DNA of 64,000 bases from Salinimonas lutimaris (GCF_005222225.1 NZ_CP036536.1:4054001-4118000); one strand, 5' to 3'. Positions 36,387-44,886 are shown, counted from the first letter of the stretch. Made by a program: numbers and translations. Notes: a model not told the origin generated them from the sequence alone.

Positions 36387-37676
36387 ATGACCCCGACCTA
36401 TTCCGCCACTCTCATTGCCATTACCCTGTTACTCAGCCCGTTGGCCCAGGCGGCAACCGTTATCCATGCCGGCCAGGTATTTGATGCCACCAGCGATACC
36501 CTGCATTCCCGGCAAACCCTGGTGATCGAAAAAGGCAGGATCACGTCCATCCGGGATGGCTATCAGCAGGCAGGTAATAACGACACCCTGATTGATCTGA
36601 CCAACAGCACCGTGATGCCGGGGCTGATGGATATGCATGTGCATTTATCCTCGCAGCACGGAGGTCCGCAAACCTATATGGAGCGATACACGCTGAATGA
36701 GGCAGACTACGCATTGAAGGCCGCGCATTATGCAAAGGTTACCTTGCAAGCCGGGTTTACCACGGTGCGCAACCTCGGCGACAGTTACAACGAAACCGTT
36801 GCCCTGCGTAATGCCATCAACCAAGGCTTACTGCCCGGTCCGCGTATTTACACTGCCGCGAAGTCCATCGCGACCACCGGGGGCCATGCTGATCCCAGTA
36901 ATGGCATGGCCCGTCATCTGCGCCCGGACACCGGTCCTGAGGCCGGCGTGATAAACGGCGTCAGTGAAGCCCGACAGGCGGTACGCCAGCGCTACCAGGA
37001 TGGCGCAGATGTGATAAAAATTACCGCCACCGGTGGTGTGCTCAGCGTGGCGAAAAGTGGTCAGAACCCGCAGTTTATGAATGATGAGCTCAGCGCGATT
37101 GTCAGTACGGCGACAGATTATGGTATGACCGTGGCCGTGCATGCCCATGGCAAGGAAGGCATGAAGCGGGCGATTCGCGCCGGGGTGACCTCTATTGAGC
37201 ACGGCACTTACATGGACCAGGAAGCCATTGCCCTGATGAAAAAGCATAATACCTACTATGTGCCGACCATACTGGCCGGTAAGTTTGTGGCAGAAAAAGC
37301 CGCTATCGATGGTTATTTTCCTGCGCTGGTGCGTCCTAAAGCCGCCGCAATCGGGCCTCTGATTCAGGACACCTTCGCCAGGGCGCATCAGGCCGGGGTC
37401 AATATTGCCTTTGGTACAGACAGCGGAGTCTCCGCCCATGGTGACAATGCCAAAGAGTTTGGTTACATGGTAGAGGCTGGGATGCCCCCCGCCCAGGCCT
37501 TACGCAGTGCCACGGCGAATGCTGCTACCATGCTGGGCATCAACGACGATTACGGCACGCTGGAGCCGGGCAAAATAGCAGATATTGTGGCGGTAAAAGG
37601 GAACCCGCTTGAGGATATCAGCGTAATGATGTCGGTATCCTTTGTGATGAAGGGTGGGGAAGTCTTTGTGCAATAG
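36387..37676 (+). CDS. Exported metal-dependent amidohydrolase (Xaa-Pro dipeptidase/imidazolonepropionase-like)
   Basis: 429 codons. A signal peptide (about residues 1-22, ending LAQAATV) precedes a TIM-barrel amidohydrolase. Metal-site motifs are visible: HVH in [13 protein letters not shown] (near residue 83), KITATGG (near 213), HAHGKEG (near 253), EHGTYM (near 271) and FGTDSG (near 350). Characterised relatives hydrolyse Xaa-Pro dipeptides or organophosphates; the substrate here is unknown. It lies 9 bp upstream of the VTT-domain gene, so the two are probably cotranscribed. Confidence 0.9.
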   Translation: MTPTYSATLIAITLLLSPLAQAATVIHAGQVFDATSDTLHSRQTLVIEKGRITSIRDGYQQAGNNDTLIDLTNSTVMPGLMDMHVHLSSQHGGPQTYMERYTLNEADYALKAAHYAKVTLQAGFTTVRNLGDSYNETVALRNAINQGLLPGPRIYTAAKSIATTGGHADPSNGMARHLRPDTGPEAGVINGVSEARQAVRQRYQDGADVIKITATGGVLSVAKSGQNPQFMNDELSAIVSTATDYGMTVAVHAHGKEGMKRAIRAGVTSIEHGTYMDQEAIALMKKHNTYYVPTILAGKFVAEKAAIDGYFPALVRPKAAAIGPLIQDTFARAHQAGVNIAFGTDSGVSAHGDNAKEFGYMVEAGMPPAQALRSATANAATMLGINDDYGTLEPGKIADIVAVKGNPLEDISVMMSVSFVMKGGEVFVQ

Positions 37677-37685
37677 CAGGAGTTT

Positions 37686-38270
37686 ATGGGAATTACATCG
37701 CGTTTGAAGCACCACACCCGACAACTGGTAGGGTCAAAAAATATGTTGTCGGGGATCACAGTAGCATCGTTGCTGGAGTCGACTATCGTTCCCATTCCCC
37801 TTGAAGCCGTGATGGTGCCACTGATGCAGGCCAGGCGTGACAAGCTGTGGATGATTGCGCTGATGGCTACCATAGGCTGTTTGCTGGGCGCAATCATTGG
37901 CTACGGGCTGGGCTACTATCTATTCGGCCTGGTCGGCGACTGGGTGATTCAGACCTTTTCCAGTCAGCAGCAGTTCGAGCAGGTAAAACAGCAAATGCAG
38001 AATCAGGGGTTCTGGTTTGTGATGACGCTGGGTATTGCCCCCATTCCGTTTCAAATTGCCATGCTGGCAGCAGGGGCCACCAAATACTCGCTGGCGCTGT
38101 TTGTGGCAGCGACGGTTATCGCACGCAGTATTCGCTATTTCGGGCTGGCGCTGGTGGTGTATATTGCCGGCAATAAAGCCGAGCATTTTATTCGCAAATA
38201 CAAAGGCTGGGCGATTACGGGGCTGACCGCGCTGGTGCTGGCACTATGGTATATCAGTACGCTGTTCTAA
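37686..38270 (+). CDS. VTT-domain (DedA/YqaA-like) membrane protein
   Basis: 194 codons with about five hydrophobic segments. The family elements are visible: ESTIVPIPLEAVMVPLMQARRDK near residues 30-52 and GAIIGYGLGYYLFG near 70-83. APIPFQIAMLAAGATKYS near 118-135 contains the conserved Pro and Gly turn. DedA-type proteins are inner-membrane transporters, some with undecaprenyl-phosphate or lipid flipping activity. The start follows AGGAGTTT. It sits 9 bp after the amidohydrolase gene. Confidence 0.88.
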   Translation: MGITSRLKHHTRQLVGSKNMLSGITVASLLESTIVPIPLEAVMVPLMQARRDKLWMIALMATIGCLLGAIIGYGLGYYLFGLVGDWVIQTFSSQQQFEQVKQQMQNQGFWFVMTLGIAPIPFQIAMLAAGATKYSLALFVAATVIARSIRYFGLALVVYIAGNKAEHFIRKYKGWAITGLTALVLALWYISTLF

Positions 38271-38304
38271 GTGTCGCGGTAAGGATAATCGGGTAACAAC
38301 AAAC

Positions 38305-38333
38305 TTGATAATAGTTCTCATTTGCATTAATTT
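38305..38333 (+). promoter_or_regulatory. Putative promoter with overlapping Fur box
   Basis: The reverse of 38307-38322 reads AATGAGAACTATTATC, close to the Fur-box pattern AATGAGAATNATTATC. It overlaps a possible promoter, TTGATA (38305-38310), with a 17-nt spacer and TAATTT (38328-38333). This is pattern matching by eye. Confidence 0.55.
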
Positions 38334-38353
38334 ATCCGTCGGAGGAATTGCAC

Positions 38354-38803
38354 ATGAAAACCCATTTTTTAACTGCCGACCGGCAAAAGCAGCTACAGCT
38401 TGATCCGGGCCTGGCCCGGGAACAACGCGTCATCGCGCAGTCCGCTGCACGTCGCGCGCTGGAACAAGGCAATAATGCGCAGGCATTTGAATACACCGGC
38501 GAGGCGTTTGAAATCGCCCGGACGGTGATCCTGTCGCTGCATAACCCGGCGACCAGTACCCAAACCCTGGCCGAAGACTTCCTGGCTTATGGTGCGCTGG
38601 CTCTGTATATGGCGTCTCAGTATGAAAATCAGGGCGAAGCCGATGTTGCACAATACCTGCTTGAGCAAAGTCAGCAGCAATTGGCTGCTTTACAACCTCT
38701 GTATGCAGCTGAGCCAGACATTGCCAGCCTGATCCGGTCGGTGATGCAGTCGCTGGATGATAATGAGCAGCCTGCTGCGACCACTTTGGCAAAGCCACAC
38801 TAA
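38354..38803 (+). CDS. Small helical protein behind a Fur-box-like site
   Basis: 149 codons from the ATG at 38354, preceded by the strong site GGAGGAATTGCAC. It is soluble and almost entirely helical by composition, with TPR-like helix pairs (for example ALEQGNNAQAFEYTGEAFEIA near residues 35-55). No Cys, signal peptide or membrane segment is present. I do not recognise a named family. The upstream Fur-box-like site suggests induction under iron limitation. Its TAA overlaps the ATG of a 58-codon gene (TAATG). Confidence 0.75.
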   Translation: MKTHFLTADRQKQLQLDPGLAREQRVIAQSAARRALEQGNNAQAFEYTGEAFEIARTVILSLHNPATSTQTLAEDFLAYGALALYMASQYENQGEADVAQYLLEQSQQQLAALQPLYAAEPDIASLIRSVMQSLDDNEQPAATTLAKPH

Positions 38804-38979
38804 TGTGTAAGCCGGCTGCAGCTTCGCACCGGTATGTGCAACTGGCTGTCAGTGAGCAGGCCCTGCAGTGTATGGTAAGCCCGGGTGTATTTCACATCAG
38901 CGAGATTCACTGTAATGACAAGGTGAGTAAGCGCACACTTCAAAATATTCTTCTAAAAGCGCTGACCGATAACAAATAA
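38803..38979 (+). CDS. 58-residue protein coupled to the preceding gene
   Basis: A frame of 58 codons begins MCKPAAASHRYVQLAVSEQA and ends LLKALTDNK. Its ATG overlaps the preceding stop (TAATG), the classical arrangement for translational reinitiation, and it fills the gap up to the next gene. Codon use resembles its neighbours. Three Cys (residues 2, 23, 37) and a His-Cys pair (36-37) could bind metal or form disulfides. No family is recognised. Its short length makes it easy to miss in automatic annotation. Confidence 0.65.
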   Translation: MCKPAAASHRYVQLAVSEQALQCMVSPGVFHISEIHCNDKVSKRTLQNILLKALTDNK

Positions 38980-39042
38980 GGTAAACATTATCTGATATTG
39001 TACGTACAAACTGTTCTGACCAATAACAAAACAGGACAGGAT

Positions 39043-39831
39043 GTGCCGGATAATTTCAGAAAAGCCTTAGCCTTTGGCGGCTATGCAGCCAAAACCGTCG
39101 TTTATTGCCTGCTGGGCGTGCTGATTATCAGCGCGGCAGCCGGAAGTATTCGTAGCGACACGCCCTCCCAGAAATCTGTTTTTATCTCACTGCTCAGTCA
39201 GCCATTCGGGCAAACTCTGCTTGGTCTGGTGATTATCGGGATGGCTTGTTATGTGCTGTGGCGCTTTACTCAGGCCTTACTGAATGCCGATAACCTGAAC
39301 AATGATGCCAAAGGCATCGTGATGCGCCTGTTTTATTTTGTCTCCGGTATTTTGTATACCACCGGCACCTATCTGGCCATAAAGGTGTTTCTTGGCGCCC
39401 GCAGTGACAGTGGGCAAAGCAGCAGTGAGCAGATGTCATCGTCTTTGATGCAGCAAACCTGGGGCTGGTGGGTGGTACTGATAGGCGGAGGGCTGATTAT
39501 CACATTTTCTGTCATTCAGTTTCGGCATGCGTTTAAAGCAGACTTCATGGATAAATTTGAACTGACAGCGATGACTGAAGCCTTAAAGAAAGTCGCCCGT
39601 ATTGTTGGCCGGGCCGGTTTTTTTGCCCGCGGTGTGGTGTATATTCTGGTTGGCAGCTTTTTTGTCCATGCCGCTCTAGTATCAAACCCGCAACAGGCAG
39701 GCGGCCTTAAAGAGGCACTCAATACCATCATGCAGCAGCCATTCGGACAAATTGGAGTCATTGTGGTTGGCGCAGGCTTTTTTACTTTCGGCTTGTTCTG
39801 TGCACTGGAAAGCCGCTATCACAAAACCTGA
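39043..39831 (+). CDS. DUF1206 family membrane protein
   Basis: 262 codons from a GTG at 39043 preceded by AGGACAGG; a TTG at 38998 gives a 277-codon form. No ATG start is available. Six transmembrane helices occur as three repeated pairs, each beginning with a G-Y/F-A-A/R pattern (GGYAAKTVVYCLLG near residue 10; GIVMRLFYFVSGILYTTG near 90; GRAGFFARGVVYILVG near 188). This three-fold repeat defines DUF1206. Function is unknown. It lies 63 bp after the 58-codon gene. Confidence 0.83.
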   Translation: MPDNFRKALAFGGYAAKTVVYCLLGVLIISAAAGSIRSDTPSQKSVFISLLSQPFGQTLLGLVIIGMACYVLWRFTQALLNADNLNNDAKGIVMRLFYFVSGILYTTGTYLAIKVFLGARSDSGQSSSEQMSSSLMQQTWGWWVVLIGGGLIITFSVIQFRHAFKADFMDKFELTAMTEALKKVARIVGRAGFFARGVVYILVGSFFVHAALVSNPQQAGGLKEALNTIMQQPFGQIGVIVVGAGFFTFGLFCALESRYHKT

Positions 39832-39844
39832 TTGCAGCAAAAAG

Positions 39845-39871
39845 AAAAGGCGTGGGTTACACGCCTTTTTT
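39845..39871. terminator. Bidirectional terminator between the DUF1206 gene and tusA
   Basis: AAAAGGCGTG (39845-39854) pairs with CACGCCTTTT (39860-39869) around a 5-nt loop, with A and T tracts on both sides. It includes the last codons of tusA and serves both convergent units. Confidence 0.85.
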
Positions 39872-40108
39872 GATCAGATACTGATAGGGCACCTGCTCGG
39901 TTTGTGATGCCAGTAATGTATGTTGCATAAACCGGCAGAAACTGGGCACGTCTCTGGAGGTCGAAGGATCATCGGCGGTCACGTACAGGGTTTCTCCGTC
40001 GGTCATCTTTCTGACCTTAAGACGTATCATCATCACCGGCTCCGGGCATCGCAGGCCCTGAGCATCTAGCTGATAATCGGCGTCAGTAAAGGTGTGTGAT
40101 GCTGTCAC
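39857..40108 (-). CDS. tusA: Sulfur carrier protein TusA
   Basis: 83 codons (E. coli 81). The sulfur-carrying Cys21 sits in the family motif [14 protein letters not shown]. The downstream [19 protein letters not shown] and YLIKKG segments match TusA rather than the related YedF or YeeD. It relays persulfide sulfur from a cysteine desulfurase to the TusBCD/TusE relay for tRNA 2-thiouridine formation. It begins 2 bp after pyrE ends, so it belongs to an rph-pyrE-tusA operon, an unusual place for tusA compared with E. coli. Confidence 0.93.
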   Translation of the reverse strand: MTASHTFTDADYQLDAQGLRCPEPVMMIRLKVRKMTDGETLYVTADDPSTSRDVPSFCRFMQHTLLASQTEQVPYQYLIKKGV

Positions 40109-40110
40109 AG

Positions 40111-40752
40111 TTAAATTCCGTAATTTTCACGATACGTGTTGATGGCGGCAATGCGCTCATCCTGCCCACCCTGTTCAGACAGGTAGGTCACCACATCAGC
40201 CAGACTCACAATAGAGACCACCTGGGTAGCGAAATCGCGCTCGACTTCCTGAATGGCAGACAGTTCTCCCTGACCACGCTCCTGACGATCCAGCGCAATC
40301 AGTACACCAGCCAGGCTCGCCTGATTTTGCTCAATCAGGGTCATTGACTCTCGAATCGCAGTTCCGGCGGTGATCACATCATCCACCAGCATCACTTTAC
40401 CGGCCAGCGGGCTGCCTACCAGATTGCCGCCTTCGCCATGCGTTTTGGCTTCTTTGCGGTTAAAGCAGTAAGGCACATCCAGATCATGATGATCAGCCAG
40501 TGCCACCGCCGTGGTAGTGGCAATCGGAATTCCTTTGTAGGCCGGGCCAAACAGCACATCAAAATCTATCCCTGCATCTGTCAGCGCGGCGGCATAAAAA
40601 CGGCCCAGTTTGGCCAGATCGCCGCCCCGGTTAAACAGGCCGGCATTGAAGAAATAAGGACTCTGGCGGCCGGACTTTAGAGTGAACTCACCAAACTTCA
40701 GTACTTCCCGGGAAATAGCAAACTCGATAAATGCGCGTTGATAATCTTTCAC
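40111..40752 (-). CDS. pyrE: Orotate phosphoribosyltransferase
   Basis: 213 codons, identical in length to E. coli PyrE. It adds ribose phosphate from PRPP to orotate in pyrimidine synthesis. The PRPP-binding motif is visible as [14 protein letters not shown] near residue 120, and [10 protein letters not shown] provides the mobile catalytic loop near 100. It begins only 15 bp after rph. This gap is too short for the rph-pyrE attenuator known in E. coli, so UTP-dependent attenuation at that position is not possible here. Confidence 0.97.
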   Translation of the reverse strand: MKDYQRAFIEFAISREVLKFGEFTLKSGRQSPYFFNAGLFNRGGDLAKLGRFYAAALTDAGIDFDVLFGPAYKGIPIATTTAVALADHHDLDVPYCFNRKEAKTHGEGGNLVGSPLAGKVMLVDDVITAGTAIRESMTLIEQNQASLAGVLIALDRQERGQGELSAIQEVERDFATQVVSIVSLADVVTYLSEQGGQDERIAAINTYRENYGI

Positions 40753-40767
40753 AGCCGCTCCCCTTAT

Positions 40768-41481
40768 TTATGCCAGTGCGGCTTTTTGTTCATCAAAGAT
40801 TTCGCGCAGGCCGTGCTTAGCCAGCTCCAGCATCTCATTCATCTCTTCAAACGAGAACGGTTCGCCTTCTGCTGTACCCTGAACTTCAATCAGTTTGCCG
40901 GTATCGGTCATCACCACGTTCATGTCAGTTTCTGCCTCTGAGTCTTCCAGATACTCAAGATCGGCAATAGGCGTGCCTTTGTACACACCCACCGACAGGG
41001 CACCGATCATGTGTTTAAGCGGGTTGGTTTTGATAATGCCTTTGGTACGCATGTAGGTCAGGGCATCAACCAGCGCCACACAGGCACCGGTAATAGAGGC
41101 AGTACGGGTGCCGCCATCAGCCTGAATCACATCACAGTCCAGGGTGATGGTGTTTTCGCCCAGTAGTTTTAAATCAATGGCAGCACGCAAAGAGCGGGCA
41201 ATCAGACGCTGAATTTCCAGCGTACGGCCGCCCTGTTTACCTCGCGCAGCTTCACGCTGACTACGGGTATGCGTAGAGCGGGGCAACATGCTGTATTCAG
41301 CGGTTACCCAGCCTTTGCCCTGGCCTTTCATAAACCGTGGAACACCTTCCTCAACAGTGGCATTACACAGTACCTTGGTGTTACCAAACTCAATTAATAC
41401 CGAGCCTTCAGCATGGCAGGTAAAGTTACGGGTAATGGTTACCGGACGGATTTGACTGGCGGTTCTGCCGCTTGGACGCAT
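40768..41481 (-). CDS. rph: Ribonuclease PH
   Basis: 237 codons (E. coli 238 in the intact form). The phosphorolytic 3'-5' exoribonuclease trims tRNA 3' ends. Family markers are MRPSGR at the N-terminus, [17 protein letters not shown] near residue 57, and [15 protein letters not shown] near 115-129, carrying the phosphate-binding Arg. The gene is intact. It is first in an operon with pyrE and tusA and divergent from yicC. Confidence 0.97.
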   Translation of the reverse strand: MRPSGRTASQIRPVTITRNFTCHAEGSVLIEFGNTKVLCNATVEEGVPRFMKGQGKGWVTAEYSMLPRSTHTRSQREAARGKQGGRTLEIQRLIARSLRAAIDLKLLGENTITLDCDVIQADGGTRTASITGACVALVDALTYMRTKGIIKTNPLKHMIGALSVGVYKGTPIADLEYLEDSEAETDMNVVMTDTGKLIEVQGTAEGEPFSFEEMNEMLELAKHGLREIFDEQKAALA

Positions 41482-41616
41482 AGTGTTCTCCTAGAAGTCA
41501 GGCGCATCAACGCTTGAGCTTAAAAATGTAGGCCAAAAGTATAACGTAATTGTACCTATAAATTGAAACAAAGAACGCAGTACATTTAAGTTGGGCATAA
41601 CAGGAGGTATTGGCGT

Positions 41617-41679
41617 ATGATCAAATCACAGCCAAAATGCGGCAAACGTGGCGCAAACAGCAACGGAAGAAGCGTATGA
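41617..41679 (+). CDS. 20-codon leader ORF coupled to yicC
   Basis: This is the best ribosome binding site in the region (AGGAGG, 41602-41607), 9 nt before the ATG at 41617. The frame encodes MIKSQPKCGKRGANSNGRSV and its TGA overlaps the yicC ATG (ATGA, 41676-41679). The yicC start itself has only a weaker GGAAGAAG site. The peptide is basic and has one Cys. It could be a translational-coupling leader; whether the peptide itself has a role is unknown. Confidence 0.5.
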   Translation: MIKSQPKCGKRGANSNGRSV

Positions 41680-42539
41680 TTTATAGCATGACAGCATTCG
41701 CGCGCAGCGAAATAAAACAAGACTGGGGCTCAGCAGTATGGGAAGTCCGCTCGGTTAACCAGCGATTTCTGGAAACCTACTTCCGCCTGCCCGAACAATT
41801 CCGCTCTCTGGAGCCGGTACTGCGCGAGCGTTTTCGAAAGCGTTTGCAGCGCGGCAAGGTAGAGTGCGCGCTGCGCTTTACGGCCAGCGACAAAACCACC
41901 ACCACGCTGACCCTAAATGAAGCACTGGCCAAAGAAGTGATGCACGCCGCGGACTGGGTGCAGTCGCACGGTCAGTCGACCGGGGTCAACCCGCTGGATG
42001 TACTGCGCTGGCCTGGCGTCATTGCATCAGAAGAAGCCGATATGGATGAGATTCATGCGCAGGTGCTGAGCGCATTTGACGATACCCTGACCCAGTTTAT
42101 TGAAGCCCGGGCAGATGAAGGCAGCACCCTGAAAGGTCTGATAGAACAGCGTCTGGACAACATTGAACAGGAAGTCGCCAAAGTCAGTCAAAAAATGCCA
42201 GAGATCATGCAATGGCAGCGTGATCGCATTCAGACCCGCTTTGAAGAGGCCAAGGTTGAATTGGATGCCGGCCGGTTTGAACAGGAAATGATCATGCTGG
42301 CGCAAAAGGTGGATGTGGCCGAAGAGCTGGATCGCTTAAATTCTCATGTGAGCGAAACCCGCAACATTCTGAAAAAAGGCGGCGCCTGCGGTCGACGTCT
42401 GGATTTCATGATGCAGGAGTTTAACCGTGAAGCAAACACCCTGGGCTCTAAGTCAATCAGCACAGAAATCACCCAGTCAGCCGTGGAACTGAAAGTGCTG
42501 ATTGAACAGATGCGTGAGCAGATCCAGAACATCGAATAA
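41676..42539 (+). CDS. yicC: YicC/YloC-family endoribonuclease
   Basis: 287 codons from the ATG at 41676, the start that matches E. coli YicC (MIRSMTAYAR versus MIYSMTAFAR). The N-terminal YicC domain contains WEVRSVNQRFLETYFRLPEQ (near residues 22-41). The C-terminal DUF1708-type helical domain ends with EFNREANTLGSKS and ELKVLIEQMREQIQNIE. E. coli YicC is an RNase that acts on RyhB. It is divergent from rph, as in enterobacteria, and preceded by a coupled 20-codon leader ORF. Confidence 0.95.
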   Translation: MIYSMTAFARSEIKQDWGSAVWEVRSVNQRFLETYFRLPEQFRSLEPVLRERFRKRLQRGKVECALRFTASDKTTTTLTLNEALAKEVMHAADWVQSHGQSTGVNPLDVLRWPGVIASEEADMDEIHAQVLSAFDDTLTQFIEARADEGSTLKGLIEQRLDNIEQEVAKVSQKMPEIMQWQRDRIQTRFEEAKVELDAGRFEQEMIMLAQKVDVAEELDRLNSHVSETRNILKKGGACGRRLDFMMQEFNREANTLGSKSISTEITQSAVELKVLIEQMREQIQNIE

Positions 42540-42559
42540 CCACTTTGTTGACTCACACA

Positions 42560-42583
42560 AACCGCCGCTCTGGCGGTTTTTTT
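42560..42583 (+). terminator. yicC terminator
   Basis: AACCGCC (42560-42566) pairs with GGCGGTT (42572-42578) around GCTCT, followed by a T-run ending at 42583. Confidence 0.88.
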
Positions 42584-42743
42584 GTACCCGGGACAAACGC
42601 TTTGCAACTGACCCGGACACAGATGATAATTTTAATTTATCAAAATAATAGCAAACCATAATTTTTTATTTTCACGGCCAATCCCTATTATATCTCTCAA
42701 CAGCAAGGCACTTGCACCGATAACTTAGATGATTGAGGGTATG

Positions 42744-43352
42744 ATGAAAAAACAACTGTTAATGATGATGACCACTCTGGCGGTATCAGCCCTGCCAGTG
42801 ACCGCAGCCAGCGCCGCGCAGGACACCCAGTCTGTGGTGGAACAGGCCGCGCAAAAGCCGTATCCGCGTTCGTTTTCCCATATTGGTATTTCAGTACCGG
42901 ATCTGGAAAAAGCGGTTGAGTTTTACAGTGAAGTACTGGGTTGGTACACCATTATGGAACCGACCAAGGTAAAAGAAGATAACAGTGCTATCGGCAAAAT
43001 GTCGACTGATGTGTTTGGTGAAGGCTGGGGCAGCTACAAGATTGCCCATATGTCCACCAGCGACAAAGTGGGTATTGAGTTATTTGAGTTTGAACAGCAG
43101 AAGAACCCGGATAACAACTTTAAATACTGGGAAACCGGTGTGTTTCACTTTGCCGTGCAGGATCCCAATGTTGAGGAGCTGGCGCAAAAGATTGTTGATG
43201 CCGGCGGCAAACGCCGTATGGACAAGCCACGCTTTTACTATCCGGGTGAAAAGCCCTATCGCATGATTTACATGGAAGACCCGTTTGGCAACATTATTGA
43301 AATTTACAGCCACAGCTATGAGCTGCATTATGCCAGCGGTGCTTATCAATAA
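42744..43352 (+). CDS. Exported VOC-superfamily (glyoxalase/dioxygenase-like) protein
   Basis: 203 codons from the second ATG of a tandem pair (42741/42744), giving the best spacing to GAGGG; an ATG at 42729 is a further option. A signal peptide (KKQLLMMMTTLAVSALPVTAASA) precedes a vicinal-oxygen-chelate domain. Markers are FSHIGISVPDLEKAVEFYSEVLGW near residue 38 and DPFGNIIEIYSHS near the C-terminus, with His and Glu as likely metal ligands. Most VOC enzymes are cytosolic, so a periplasmic one is less common. Substrate unknown. Confidence 0.85.
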   Translation: MKKQLLMMMTTLAVSALPVTAASAAQDTQSVVEQAAQKPYPRSFSHIGISVPDLEKAVEFYSEVLGWYTIMEPTKVKEDNSAIGKMSTDVFGEGWGSYKIAHMSTSDKVGIELFEFEQQKNPDNNFKYWETGVFHFAVQDPNVEELAQKIVDAGGKRRMDKPRFYYPGEKPYRMIYMEDPFGNIIEIYSHSYELHYASGAYQ

Positions 43353-43363
43353 GCTTTTTATGA

Positions 43364-43386
43364 GCCCGGCCGAGCCGGGCTTTTTT
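43364..43386 (+). terminator. Terminator after the VOC gene
   Basis: GCCCGGC (43364-43370) pairs with GCCGGGC (43374-43380) around CGA, followed by six T. Confidence 0.9.
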
Positions 43387-43454
43387 GTATCAGAAGGTTG
43401 GTGTAAAAAACACTTCGCGTACTGAATTTCGGGGCGCGGCATTCACCGCTTACA

Positions 43455-43685
43455 TTACTGTTTCAGCCACATTATCAGGGTCCAGCCTGGTAGGTTTTGC
43501 TCATCAGAGAAAATTGTGGTGACTATATCCGGTACGATAGTAGAACAGCGGCCATTCCACTGCGCCATTTCCTCGGCCAGATCAATTCAACTTCCATAGG
43601 TAAACCATTTGGCAGCGCCATACACCGAACTTCTATGCACAATACGACCGGCGACCGAGCTGGTTAGTAAAAAGTGCCCCTGTTG
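43455..43685 (-). pseudogene. Decayed short-chain dehydrogenase/reductase (SDR) fragment
   Basis: One minus-strand frame reads, with an internal TGA, GHFLLTSSVAGRIVHRSS, then VYGAAKWFTYGS, a stop, then IDLAEEMAQWNGRCSTIVPD and a tail ending WLKQ. This matches the middle of classical SDR enzymes: the SSVAGR strand, the catalytic YxxxK (Tyr-Gly-Ala-Ala-Lys) and the following substrate-loop region. The N-terminal Rossmann half is missing and a TAG lies just upstream. It is therefore a remnant. It sits in the 550-bp gap 43353-43903, the rest of which shows no gene. Confidence 0.72.
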
Positions 43686-43903
43686 CTAACGCCAAAGGGC
43701 AAAGGTCAGCTCGGTTGAGATACCAAACCATGCAACTTTGCATGAACATAGATGTGCCTGAGCGCTTAGCGTGAAAGGTGATACATATTCTTGTCAATAT
43801 CGTTTAATTTGAGTGCGTTCTGTTACAGTTTACGCTGAAATACATGTTCAGAAAAAACGCTTTGCTCTAAGGTAGCAGCCAACTAGTCAACCCTGAGAGA
43901 GTC

Positions 43904-44821
43904 ATGTCACAATTTACCTTATTAGACGGCGGGATGGGCCGTGAACTGAAAGCATCTGGGGCGCCTTTTTCACGTCCTTACTGGAGTGCCCAGGCGCTAA
44001 TGGAAGCACCGCAAACTGTTTTAAAAGCACATCAGCGATTTATTGATGCCGGAGCAGAGATTATTACCGTTAACAGCTACGCCTGTGTGCCATTTCACTT
44101 AGGTGAAGATATTTATCAGACACAGGGCGCGGCGCTGACCCGGCTGGCCGGCCAACTGGCCCGTCAGGCTGCTGACAAGGCATCTTCTAAGGTACAGGTT
44201 GCAGGCTCGCTACCACCACCAATGGGCAGTTACCGCCCGGATTTATTTAATGCAGAAAAGGCCATCGCTATTTACCAAATGCTGCTGGATGAACAGGCCC
44301 CATACGCAGATTTATGGATAGCAGAAACCATTGCCAGTCTGGAAGAGCTTAACGCAGTTATTCCGGTCGCCCGCCAGTCTTCAAAGCCTTGTTTCTATGC
44401 ATTTACCCTGTCTGATGACAATAGCGAAACATCGACATTGCGCTCAGGTCAGTCGGTAGAAAGTGCGGTAGCTCTGGCGGCGGCTGCCGGCGCGGCTGGT
44501 GTTCTGTTTAATTGCTCGGTGCCTGAGGCTATGAGTGCAGCATTAACTCAGGCAAAAGAAGCGCTCAGTGATGATTCATCAACGCTATTACTTGGTGTAT
44601 ATGCCAATAATTTTGCGCCTATTGGCACAGAGCATCTGGCAAATTCTCAGGAGATGGGTATTCGGGAACTGACGCCACAACAGTATCTGGCATATGCAAA
44701 AACCTGGTATGAACAGGGAGCACGCATTATCGGTGGCTGCTGTGGTATCGGCCCGGAACACATTGATGCACTCAGACAATGGCAACAAACCATCACGCCC
44801 GACGGGCAGTCATTCGCCTGA
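43904..44821 (+). CDS. Homocysteine S-methyltransferase family protein
   Basis: 305 codons. The zinc-binding Cys residues are visible as FNCS (near residue 205) and GGCCGIGPEHI (near 278), and the N-terminus has the family LLDGGMGREL. Members such as MmuM transfer a methyl group from S-methylmethionine or SAM to homocysteine, forming methionine, in the cytoplasm. No permease gene is adjacent. The start at 43904 is preceded by CTGAGAGAG. No S-box or Met-box is obvious upstream. Confidence 0.9.
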   Translation: MSQFTLLDGGMGRELKASGAPFSRPYWSAQALMEAPQTVLKAHQRFIDAGAEIITVNSYACVPFHLGEDIYQTQGAALTRLAGQLARQAADKASSKVQVAGSLPPPMGSYRPDLFNAEKAIAIYQMLLDEQAPYADLWIAETIASLEELNAVIPVARQSSKPCFYAFTLSDDNSETSTLRSGQSVESAVALAAAAGAAGVLFNCSVPEAMSAALTQAKEALSDDSSTLLLGVYANNFAPIGTEHLANSQEMGIRELTPQQYLAYAKTWYEQGARIIGGCCGIGPEHIDALRQWQQTITPDGQSFA

Positions 44822-44852
44822 CAGCATCATGTGTGCCAGAGTAAAGAGAACT

Positions 44853-44872
44853 CCGGGGCATGTGCGCCCCGG
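44853..44872. terminator. GC hairpin between convergent genes
   Basis: CCGGGGC (44853-44859) pairs with GCCCCGG (44866-44872) around a 6-nt loop, between the homocysteine methyltransferase gene and the convergent DUF1439 gene. No T-run follows on either strand. Confidence 0.45.
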
Positions 44873-44886
44873 CGTTAGCCACAGTG

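Noticed and set aside
36828..37439. Long open frame antisense to the exported amidohydrolase gene
   Set aside because: It has His/Gly-rich shadow composition, no ribosome binding site and no recognisable domain. The sense strand encodes all motifs of the amidohydrolase.
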